The translations under genes and the position numbers were made by a program. A DNA stretch of 64,000 nucleotides, taken from NCBI GenBank assembly GCA_963755825.1, contig CAVWLA010000003.1, forward strand, positions 620,001-684,000. The letters are read 5' to 3'. This stretch comes from DATBQN01 sp963755825 (lineage in GTDB: Bacteria; Acidobacteriota; Thermoanaerobaculia; Multivoradales; UBA5704). Below are positions 56,192 through 64,000 of this stretch, piece after piece; within the stretch, counting starts at the first letter, position 1; the number at the start of each line of letters is the position of its first letter. The notes under the pieces are model-generated. The model made no database searches and was not told the origin of the DNA. It worked only from the letters and a program-made list of their open reading frames with translations.

Positions 56192-58624
56192 CTAGTCGTA
56201 GCGCATGGCCAGCATGGGATCGATGCGGGTGGCCTTTCGGGCCGGCACGAAGCTGGCGAGCCAGGCGAGCGCGGCGAGCAGCAGGAGGACCTCGGCGAAG
56301 GTGAGCACGTCGGTCGCGCTCACCCCGTAGAGAAGGCTGGCGAGCGCCCGCGTCGAGGCGATCGAGCCGGCGAGGCCGACGGCGAGGCCGGCCGCGGTGA
56401 GCGCCATGCCCTGGCGGATGACCAGGCGGAGCACGTCCCTCGACTGCGCGCCGAGCGACATGCGGATGCCGATCTCGTGCGTGCGCTGCGCCACCGAGTA
56501 GGCCATGACGCCGTAGACGCCGACCACCGCGAGGGCGAGGGCGACCAGGGCGAAGACGCCGAAGAGGAGCGCGTTGACGCGGGCGCGGGAGAGCGACGCG
56601 GAGAGGATCTCCTCCATGGTGTGGACCTCGGAGACCGGCAGGTCGTGGTCGAGGCCGGCGACGGTGGCGCGCACGTCGTGCGAGAGGGTCGCCGGATCGG
56701 CGTCCGAGCGCAGCACCATCGCCATGTAGACCGAGGGGACCTGGGCGTGCGGCACGTAGAGCTGATCGGGGGAGGGCTCGGCCATCCCCTGCTGGCGGAC
56801 GGTGCCGACGATGCCGACGACGATCCGTCCGTCCTTGGCGTTGGGGAAGGCGTCGGCGTCGAGCTTGAGCCGCCGGCCGAGGGGGTCCTGATTCGGCCAC
56901 AGCCGGCGGGCGAGCCCCTCGTCGATCACCGCCACGCCGGTCGCCCGCTCGTCGTCGGCCTCGGCGATCGCCCTCCCCCGCCGCAGCGGGATGCCCATCG
57001 CCTGGAAGTAACCGGGATCGATGATCAGCCGGTTGATGGTCAGCTGCTCGGCGTCGTCGAGCGAGCCCGCCTCGTGCGCGGCGACATTGCTGAGCGACTG
57101 GACGCTGCCGAGCGGCAGCGCCGAGACCGCCGAGGCGGCGCGCACGCCGGGGATCGCCTGCACGCGCGGCAGCAGCTCGCGGAAGAAGCCGCGGCTCTTC
57201 GCCGGCGCGCTGTAGCGGACGCGCGGCAGCAGGACGCTGGCGGTGAGCAGGCCCTTGGGCTGGAAGCCCGGATCGGAGGACGCCAGGCGGCGGAAGCTCT
57301 TCAGCACCAAACCGGCGCCCACCAGCACCACCAGGGCGAGCGCCACCTCGAAGACCACCAGGGCGCTCCGCAGCCGGTGGCCGCCGGCGCCCGTCGCCGA
57401 GGTCTTCCCCCCCTCCTTGAGGGCGCCGTGGAAGTCGGTGCGCGAGGCCTGGAGAGCGGGGGCGAGGCCGAAGACGAGCGCCGCGACGGCGGCGAGCGCG
57501 AGGGTGAAGGCGACCGCCGTCGCGTCGAGCGAGGCCTGCTCGAGGCGGGGGATGTTGTAGGGGTTGCTCGCCACCAGCGCCTTCACCCCCCAGTCGGCGA
57601 GGAGGAGGCCGAGGCCGCCGCCGGCGAGCGAGAGGAGGAGCGACTCGAGGAGGAACTGGCGCATGACGCGGCCGCGGCCGGAGCCCAAGGCGAGCCGGAT
57701 GGCCACCTCCTTCTCGCGCGCCGTGGCGCGGGCGAGGAGCAGGTTGGCGACGTTGGCGCAGGCGATGAGGAGGACCAGGCCGACGGCGCCGAGGAGGACG
57801 AAGAGGGCCGGACGGACGCTCCCCACCAGGTCGTCGACGATGGGGATGACGCCGACCTTCCAGCTCGGGTCGCGGTAGGCGCTGGGGAACTGCTGGCGGA
57901 AGCGGCGGACGATGCCGTTCATGTCGGCGTCCGCCTGCTCGCGGGTGATGCCGGGCTTCAGGCGGCCGACCAGGGTCATGCCGCGCGCCTTGCGCAGCGT
58001 CAGCAGCTGGGGGTTCATGGCGAGCGGCACGTAGACGTCGTAGTCGACGTCGCCGAAGGTGAAGTCGGGTGGCATCAGGCCGACGACCGTCGTCGGCGAG
58101 CCGTCGAGATTGATGGCGCGGCCGACCATCGCGGGGTCGGCGCCGAAGCGGCGGCGCCAGTAGCCGTCGGAGAGGATGACCTCGTGCTCGTTGCCGTAGC
58201 GATCCTCCTGCGGCAGGAAGTTCCTGCCGCGCTGCAGGCGGACGCCGAGCGCCGGCACGAAGCTGGCGGAGACGCGGGCGCCGATGACGCGCTCGGGATC
58301 CGCCCCCTCGCCGGTCAGCCCGTAGATGTTGCCGATGAGGGCGGCGACGGCGGAGAACGTGGAGGTCTGATCGCGGAAGTCCATGTACTCGGCGGCGGAG
58401 GCCGGCAGCTTGAGCCCCTGCTTGCCGCTCTGGTTCCACAGCATCATCACGCGCGACGGGTCGCCGTAGGGCAGCGGCCGCAGCAGCACGGTGTCGACGA
58501 CGGTGAAGATGGCGCTGGTGGCGCCGAGGCCGAGGGCGAGGCAGACGACCGCCGCGGCGGTGAACCAGGGCCGCCGCAGCAGCACGACGGCGGCGTGGCG
58601 CAGCTCGCGAATGAGGGGTTCCAT
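56192..58624 (-). CDS. ADOP-family duplicated MacB/FtsX permease
   Basis: An 810-residue membrane protein with two MacB-type halves. Each has a transmembrane segment, a periplasmic core domain and a FtsX domain of three to four helices: first TM at ~15-40 (FTAAAVVCLALGLGATSAIF), FtsX helices ~275-400, second half from ~430 (LRSALVVFEVALALVVLVGAGL), and last helices ~690-800 ending in PARKATRIDPMLAMRYD. This is the layout of Acidobacterial duplicated orphan permeases, which lack a fused or adjacent ATPase. The ATG at 58624 has GGAGG upstream. Inside the cluster it may export the product or an intermediate, but this family is very abundant in Acidobacteriota, so the link is only positional. Confidence 0.9.
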   Translation of the reverse strand: MEPLIRELRHAAVVLLRRPWFTAAAVVCLALGLGATSAIFTVVDTVLLRPLPYGDPSRVMMLWNQSGKQGLKLPASAAEYMDFRDQTSTFSAVAALIGNIYGLTGEGADPERVIGARVSASFVPALGVRLQRGRNFLPQEDRYGNEHEVILSDGYWRRRFGADPAMVGRAINLDGSPTTVVGLMPPDFTFGDVDYDVYVPLAMNPQLLTLRKARGMTLVGRLKPGITREQADADMNGIVRRFRQQFPSAYRDPSWKVGVIPIVDDLVGSVRPALFVLLGAVGLVLLIACANVANLLLARATAREKEVAIRLALGSGRGRVMRQFLLESLLLSLAGGGLGLLLADWGVKALVASNPYNIPRLEQASLDATAVAFTLALAAVAALVFGLAPALQASRTDFHGALKEGGKTSATGAGGHRLRSALVVFEVALALVVLVGAGLVLKSFRRLASSDPGFQPKGLLTASVLLPRVRYSAPAKSRGFFRELLPRVQAIPGVRAASAVSALPLGSVQSLSNVAAHEAGSLDDAEQLTINRLIIDPGYFQAMGIPLRRGRAIAEADDERATGVAVIDEGLARRLWPNQDPLGRRLKLDADAFPNAKDGRIVVGIVGTVRQQGMAEPSPDQLYVPHAQVPSVYMAMVLRSDADPATLSHDVRATVAGLDHDLPVSEVHTMEEILSASLSRARVNALLFGVFALVALALAVVGVYGVMAYSVAQRTHEIGIRMSLGAQSRDVLRLVIRQGMALTAAGLAVGLAGSIASTRALASLLYGVSATDVLTFAEVLLLLAALAWLASFVPARKATRIDPMLAMRYD

Positions 58625-58750
58625 GGGGGCCTCCGTGGTTTCCGCCGAGGACGACGGGGCCCGGGCGCGCCGGGCCGCCGGGGCCTCTCGCGGCCCTGTC
58701 AACCCTGGTGCACAAGGGCGCGGGAGGCGCGCCCTCGATCGCTTCATCGC

Positions 58751-58798
58751 GGCAGAAGCGGCGGCAGAAGCGGCGGCAGAAGCGGCGGCAGGAGCGGC
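58751..58798. repeat. Four tandem 12-bp repeats
   Basis: Three exact copies of GGCAGAAGCGGC and a fourth with one change (GGCAGGAGCGGC) lie head to tail in the 217-bp gap between the radical SAM stop and the permease start. The length is a multiple of three, and in the - frame it would read (A-A-A-S) repeats, so it could also be the remnant of a coding linker. Slippage is expected here. On the - strand a TTGACA at 58703-58698 lies nearby, but no -10 matches it. Confidence 0.75.
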
Positions 58799-58841
58799 GG
58801 AGAGCCGCCGCCGGGCGGGGAGCCTCGGGGCGGCCTCTCGG

Positions 58842-60494
58842 CTACCCCGCCGCTCCGAGAGCTGCGGCGGGCGCGGTGCCGAAACCACGGCCGAGCGCCG
58901 AGGCGCCGAACAGCGCGCTCAGCCGGCGCTCCTGGTCGCTGAAGTCGTTGGCGGCATCGTCGAACCCGGCGACCAGCATCTCGCGGGCGATCCTGCCGAA
59001 CTCGACGATCTCGGGGAGCGTGGCGCCCTTGGAGAGGAGATACGGGATGGTCCAGATGCTGAAGTTGTAGGTGCTCAGAGGCACCGAGCCGCGGATCTCG
59101 CGGAAGGCGCGCTTGGCGAGGTCCGCCGCCGTCCGCCAGTCCATGCCGCGATGGCGCCAGTTGTAGCCGGCGCCCTCGATGGCGAACTCCTCCGCCCGGC
59201 GGGCGATCGGCGAGCGGAGGTCATGGTAGTAGAGCTGCACGTTGAAGAAGGTCGGCTTGGCTTCCTCGATGAACTGGCGCGAGTTGGCCGCCGACTGCAT
59301 GGTCTCGCCGGGGAAGCCGCAGATGAGGGAGGCGAAGGTCATGATGTCGCGCTGCCGGAGCTGGTCGACGCCCCACTGATAGCGCTCCACCTTGGCGAAC
59401 TTGTCCATGTATTCGAGGATGGTCTGATCGCCCGACTCGATGCCGAGGAAGACGCCGATGCAGCCGCTCTTCGCCATCAGGTCGAACGCCTCCTCGTCGG
59501 CGTTCGAGCAGCGGAAGAACGAGATCCACTGGAAGCCCCAGCGATGCTCGATCATCATCCGCAGCAGGTGCTTGAAGCGCGGCAGCGGCACGTTGAAGGT
59601 GTCGTCGACGAAGACCAGGTAGCGGGTGCCGATCGAGTGCAGGTACTCCATCTCGGCCTCCAGCTTCTCGAGACCGGTGATGACGTGCTTGCCGGCGAGG
59701 GTCGGATAGTTGCAGAACGAGCACGAGAACGGGCAGCTCCGCGCCGTGCGCATGTAGGCGAGCGGGGTGATGAGGTCGCGGTCGAGCAGGCTCCAGTCGA
59801 CGCTGTTGGCGTCCATCTCATTGCTCTCCGGCTGCCGCCGGTTGCACTGGAACTGTCCGCCGGCGTCGCGGTGGTAGAGGTTCGCCACCTCGGCGAGATC
59901 GCCGCGGCCGTCGAGGCAGGCGAGCACCTCCGCCAGCGCCTGCTCGCCCTGAGAGTCGGTGACGTACATGTCGGCGCCGATGAGGTCGAAGACCAGCGGC
60001 AGGGTGTCGCGGTCGAAGTCGCAGGAGAGGTTGTAGATGTGCGGACCGCCGACGATGATCCGCGTCTCCGGGGAGTGGCGCCGCACGAACTGCACGATCT
60101 CGACGATCGGCCCGTTGTCGACGTAGTAGGTGGTCGTGATGGCGACGCTTCGCGGGCGCCCGGCGAGGAGCTCCGCGAAGCGCGCCTTGCCATGGGTGAA
60201 GAAGTTGACGTTCTCGACGGCGAAGCCGCGCCGCATGAGGTAGGACTGCAGATAGCAGACGCCGAGCGAGGGGGCGGCGAACGAGTTCAAGCCGGGATTG
60301 CGCCCGCCGCTGCGCTCCACTGCGCGGTTGATCAGGTCCATGTAGGTGATGCGCTTGCCTTCGAGCAGCACCGAGTTGGTCATCACCTCGTGGTAGGCGC
60401 CCGAGCGGTGGGACATCTTCTTCTGGCTGGCGGCGAAATCGCCGAAGGCGATGTCGTTGTAGCCGACGACGACGCAATCGATTGGGCGGCTCAT
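58842..60494 (-). CDS. B12-binding radical SAM enzyme, PhpK-like
   Basis: A 550-residue cobalamin-type radical SAM protein. The N-terminal ~200 residues (IDCVVVGYNDIAFGDF; PSLGVCYLQSYLMRRGFAVENVNFF; SVAITTTYY; IIVGGPHIYN) form a B12-binding-like Rossmann domain. The radical SAM core has C254-x3-C258-x2-C261 (CPFSCSFC) for the 4Fe-4S cluster and GIESGDQTIL and ICGFPGET strands. The opening and layout recall the PhpK family, whose namesake methylates phosphorus in phosphinothricin tripeptide assembly; this match is from memory. Start at ATG 60494 with GGAGGAGG seven bases upstream. It probably methylates an unactivated position of the NRPS/PKS product. No phosphonate genes are seen in the window. 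Confidence 0.8.
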   Translation of the reverse strand: MSRPIDCVVVGYNDIAFGDFAASQKKMSHRSGAYHEVMTNSVLLEGKRITYMDLINRAVERSGGRNPGLNSFAAPSLGVCYLQSYLMRRGFAVENVNFFTHGKARFAELLAGRPRSVAITTTYYVDNGPIVEIVQFVRRHSPETRIIVGGPHIYNLSCDFDRDTLPLVFDLIGADMYVTDSQGEQALAEVLACLDGRGDLAEVANLYHRDAGGQFQCNRRQPESNEMDANSVDWSLLDRDLITPLAYMRTARSCPFSCSFCNYPTLAGKHVITGLEKLEAEMEYLHSIGTRYLVFVDDTFNVPLPRFKHLLRMMIEHRWGFQWISFFRCSNADEEAFDLMAKSGCIGVFLGIESGDQTILEYMDKFAKVERYQWGVDQLRQRDIMTFASLICGFPGETMQSAANSRQFIEEAKPTFFNVQLYYHDLRSPIARRAEEFAIEGAGYNWRHRGMDWRTAADLAKRAFREIRGSVPLSTYNFSIWTIPYLLSKGATLPEIVEFGRIAREMLVAGFDDAANDFSDQERRLSALFGASALGRGFGTAPAAALGAAG

Positions 60495-60512
60495 CGAGGC
60501 CTCCTCCAAGAT

Positions 60513-60533
60513 CCCGATCCGCCGGGGATCGGG
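60513..60533 (-). promoter_or_regulatory. 8-bp perfect hairpin upstream of the radical SAM gene
   Basis: CCCGATCC (60513-60520) and GGATCGGG (60526-60533) form a perfect stem with a 5-nt loop in the 97-bp gap between the NRPS-TE stop and the radical SAM start. It ends just before the GGAGGAGG ribosome site, with no T-run after it. It may stabilise or attenuate the intercistronic RNA rather than terminate it. Confidence 0.4.
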
Positions 60534-60591
60534 TGAGAGCGAGCGGTGGTGGTGTGACGGCTCATGGATGGTGCGCGCGAGGCGGCGAGCC

Positions 60592-63500
60592 TCAGGCGCC
60601 GTGCTCCGGCGCCGGCGCCAGGAGCAGACGGGCGAGCTCGGCGACGTTGGGCTCGCGCAGCAGGGTGAAGTGGTCGCCCGGCACCGGCCGGACGTCGACG
60701 CCGCCGGCCGCCAGGCGCCCCCACCCCACCGTCGGATCGGCGTCGGGGCGGAGCGCGGGGGTCGAGGCGCGGAGCAGGGTGATGGCGCCGGGGTAGGCGG
60801 CGGGCCGATAGCGGCGGCTCGCCTGCATGTTCTTCGCCGCCAGCGCCAGCAGGCTCTCTCCCTCGACGCCGGGCGGCAGCAGGCCGCGCTCGACCGCGCC
60901 GCGCAGGAGGTACGGCAGCTCGCCGCCGTCGTCGCCCGTCGACGCCGCCTCCGGCTGCTCGTCGAGCGACAGGCCGAGGTCGGCGGCGAAGCTGGTGAGG
61001 AGCGCCGCGGCGGTCTCCGGCGAGACCTCGGCCTCGGCGCAGCTGTCGAGGAGGGTGAGAGCGACCTTCTCGCCCCGCCGCGCCAGCTGGCAGGCCATCT
61101 CGAAGGCGATGGTGCCGCCCATCGACCAGCCGCCGAGGCGATACGGACCGCGCGGCAGCACGGCGGCCAGCTCCTCGAGGTAGCCGGCCGCCATCTCCTC
61201 GACGGTGTCGAGGGGCTGGCGGCGGCCGTCGAGGCCGCGGGATTGGAAGGCGAAGAAGGGCTGCTCCGGCGCCAGGTGGCGAGCGAGCTCGAGGTAGCAG
61301 AAGACGCTGCCGCCCGTCGGGTGGACCCAGAACATCGGCGCCCGGTCGCCCCGCGTCTGCATGCCGACGAGGCAGGACGCCGGCGGCAGCTCGCCGGCTC
61401 GGCGGAGCTCGCCGGCGAGCCGTTCGAACCGTCGGGTTCTGGAACAGCAGGTGGAGAGGGATCCGGCGCCCCAGGCGCCGGCCGAGCACCGCGACCAGCC
61501 GCACGGCGAGGAGGGAGTGGCCGCCGAGCGAGAAGAAGGCGTCGCGCACGCCGATGCTGCCGGGCGGCAGCTCGAGGAGCTCCTCCCAGACCCGCACGAT
61601 GGTGAGCTCGAGGACGTCGCGCGGCGCCGCGCCGGCGGCGCGCGGCAGCGCGCCGAGGTCGCGCGCGAGCAGGCTCCCGCGGTCGGCCTTGCCATGCCGG
61701 GTGAGCGGCATCGCGTCGAGGGCGACGAAGCGGTGCGGCACCATGACGGGAGGCAGATGGCGGCCGAGGAAGGCGCGCAGCTCCTCACCGTCCACCGCCT
61801 CCACGGCCACCACGAAGGCGACGAGCGCGATGCCGCCGGGCTGGTCGCCGCGGGCCACGACGGCGGCCTCGCGGACGGCCGGGTGGCGGCTGAGCAGGGC
61901 CTCGATCTCGCCGAGCTCGACGCGGTGGCCGCGGATCTTGACCTGGGCGTCGATGCGGCCGAGGAACTCGAGCTCGCCCGCCGTCGTGTGTCGCACGCGG
62001 TCGCCGGTGCGGTAGAGGCGGCCGCCGGGCTCGCCGTGGAAGGGGTCGGGGACGAAGCGCTCGGCGGTCAGCTCAGGGCGTCCGACGTAGCCGCGCGCCA
62101 GGCCGGCGCCGCCGAGCAGAAGCTCCCCCTCGACACCGATGGGAGCCGGCTGCCAGGCGACGTCCACCACCACCGCCCGGCAGCCGTCGACCGGCCGGCC
62201 GATGAGAGCTCCCGCGGCGTCGGCAGCGTCGGCTCGGCTGACGTCGGACGCGCGCGAGCGGCGCGAGGTGGCGTTGATCGTCACCTCGGTCGGGCCGTAG
62301 AGGTTGACGAGCTCGACGGCGAGCCGGGCGTGGCAGAGCCGGATGAGGGGCGGGCGGAGCGCCTCGCCGCCGGAGTAGATGCGGCGGAGCCGGCTGCAGG
62401 CGGCGAGCGCGGGCTCGGCGAGGAGCAGCTCGAGGACCGTCGGCACCACCTGGACGAGGGTGATGCGGTCGGCCTCCAGGCGCGCCGCGAGGGCGGCGGG
62501 GGCGCGCTCCTCGCCGGGCGGCGCGACGACGAGGCAGGCGCCGGCGAGGAGCGGCGCGAAGGTCTCCCAGACGACGGCGTCGAAGGTGGTGGCCGTCTTC
62601 AGCAGCATGCGATCGCCCGCCGCCAGCGGATAGGCCGCCAGCATCCAGACCATCTGCCGGACGATGGCGCGGTGGGAGATCATCACGCCCTTCGGCCGTC
62701 CGCTGGAGCCCGAGGTGAAGAGGACGTAGGCGAGACTGTCGGGAGCGACGCCGCGGCGCGAGCGGACCTCCGCCGGCGGCGGCGCCGCCGGCGCCTCATT
62801 CGCCAGCTCGCCGGCGGCCGAGATCGAGAGCACCGCGAGCGCGGCGGCGACGGCGAGCGCCGCCGGCGGCTCGCTGGCGAGCGCGATCAGCACCCGCGGC
62901 CGGGCGTCCTCCAGCATGGCGGCCAGGCGCTCGCCCGGCAGCTCGGGATCGAGCGGCAGGAAGCAGCCGGCGGCCTTGAGCACCGCCAGCTCGGCCACCA
63001 CCGCCGCCGCCGAGCGCGGCAGAGAGAGCCCGACGACGACCTCCGGACCGACGCCGAGCCGGCGGAGCCGCCTCGCCAGCCGCTCGGCGCGAGCGTCGAG
63101 CTCGGCGTAGGAGATCTCCCTGCCGCCGGCGGCGAGCGCCGCGGCGGCCGGCGAGCGGCGGACCTGAGCCTCGAACAGCTCGTGGAGCCCGCGGGCCTCG
63201 GGCGCCGGCGCCTCGGTGTCGCTCCACTCGCGGAGCAGCTGGGCGCGCTCGCCGTCGCTCAGCGGCGCCAGCTCGTCGAGCGGCCGCGACGGCTCGGCGA
63301 CGGCGAGCGCCAGCAGTGCGGCGAGCTGCTGGAGAACGCGGCGCACGGTGGCGGCGTCGAACAGCTCGCGGCGGCAGATGAGCTCCATGGCGAGCCCGTC
63401 GCGGCCGCCGCGCACGGTGAGCGAGAGGTCGACGAGGGCGCGCACCGGGGTGTAGCCGAAGAGCGGCCGCAGCGCGAGGTCGCCGAGCCGGAGGTCGGCG

Positions 63501-64000
63501 GCGCCGGCGCTCTCGTAGGTGAACATGGCCTGGTAGAGAGGCGAGGACTGCAGGCTGCGGTCGGGCTGCAGCTCCTCGACCAGCTTCTCGAAGGGGAGGT
63601 CCTGGTGGAGGTAGGCCTCGAGCGCGTCGCGCCGCACCCTCGCCAGCAGGGTCTCGAGGTCGGGCCGCTCCGCGAGGTCGGCGCGGAGCACGACGAGGTT
63701 GACGAAGAAGCCGATCAGGCCCTCGATCTCGAGGCGGTTGCGGCCGGCGAGCGGGGTGCCGACGGCGAAGTCCTCCTGGCCGCAGAGGCGGTGGAGCAGC
63801 GCCTCGAAGAGGGCGAGGAGCCCCATGAAGGGGGTCACGCCGGAGCGCTGGCAGAGCGCGAACAGCGGCCCGAGGAGTGGCGCGGGCACCGCGTGGGCCT
63901 CGGCGCGCCCCGCCGAGGAGGGGTGATCGGAGCGCGGATGATCGAGCGGCAGGGCGAGGAGCGGCGGCAGGTCGCGCAGGTGCTGGCGCCAGAACTCGAT
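60592..64000 (-). CDS. NRPS terminal module C-A-PCP-TE, partial, with a one-base frameshift
   Basis: The 5' end lies beyond the window. Present are the second half of a C domain (64000 to ~63290), an A domain (~63200-61700; LFTSGSSGRPKG), a PCP (SLGGHSLLAVRL, ~61530) and a type I thioesterase with GWSMGG (~61120), LLDSCAE and GDHFTLLRE (~60670). The pocket reads DAWQYGLIN, close to glutamine codes. The frame breaks at 61427-61428: after LFQNPTV one extra base shifts into a frame ending at 60491, while the TE lies in another frame. Removing one A gives NPTVERLAGELRRAGEL, an uninterrupted PCP-TE join. It may be a sequencing error or real inactivation. The TE would release the final product. Confidence 0.88.

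Noticed and set aside
60491..61430. Out-of-frame C-terminal extension of the terminal NRPS as real protein
   Set aside because: After LFQNPTV it becomes Arg/Pro/Ala-rich, whereas another frame encodes a clear thioesterase; a one-base shift explains both.

Overview
The window is very GC-rich, with strong codon bias and many long open shadow frames. The gene content points to Acidobacteriota, probably the Thermoanaerobaculia: three proteins carry the VWFA-related domain typical of that phylum, one with a GWxTD-like region. There is also a duplicated orphan MacB-type permease (ADOP), a TPR-CHAT protein and a large hybrid NRPS/PKS cluster. This taxonomy is inferred from protein families; no rRNA or other phylogenetic marker lies in the window.

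Bases 1-25,000 are ordinary chromosome. In order they hold two tandem VWFA proteins (the first cut by the window edge), a small ferredoxin overlapping a secreted TPR-CHAT protein, a small orphan protein, and a convergent lectin/aerolysin-like gene. Next come an ECF sigma/anti-sigma pair, a DnaJ-ClpB-DUF72 chaperone operon, and two hypothetical genes of lower GC. A striking array of 20-bp-spaced palindromes lies between two convergent genes. It is followed by a VOC protein, a small helical secreted protein, a SelO-reminiscent protein and a secreted lectin-like protein. The stretch ends with a leftward VWFA / ornithine-cyclodeaminase / PLP-dehydratase operon, a 3-methyladenine glycosylase, and a DUF433/DUF5615 toxin-antitoxin pair whose toxin gene has an in-frame stop.

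Bases 25,100-64,000 are one leftward biosynthetic region that runs off the right edge. In transcription order it holds: an NRPS ending in C-A-PCP-TE (with a one-base frameshift before the TE); a PhpK-like B12-type radical SAM enzyme; an ADOP permease; a four-module NRPS (C-A-PCP x4); two paralogous PKS proteins with the unusual order KS-AT-KR-DH-ACP; a complete methionyl-tRNA-synthetase-like protein; and a fatty-acyl-AMP ligase fused to carrier, condensation and degenerate carrier domains. The last five genes overlap or lie 13-37 bp apart, so they are probably one transcript of about 31 kb.

Inferred together, FAAL supplies an acyl starter, five NRPS modules and two malonyl-using reducing/dehydrating PKS modules build a lipopeptide-polyketide, and the TE releases it. 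The radical SAM enzyme may methylate it. The tRNA-synthetase homologue may serve tRNA-dependent tailoring or self-protection. Several catalytic motifs are degenerate: the first C domain, the last carrier of the FAAL protein, and the frameshift before the TE. The line may therefore be non-canonical or partly decayed.
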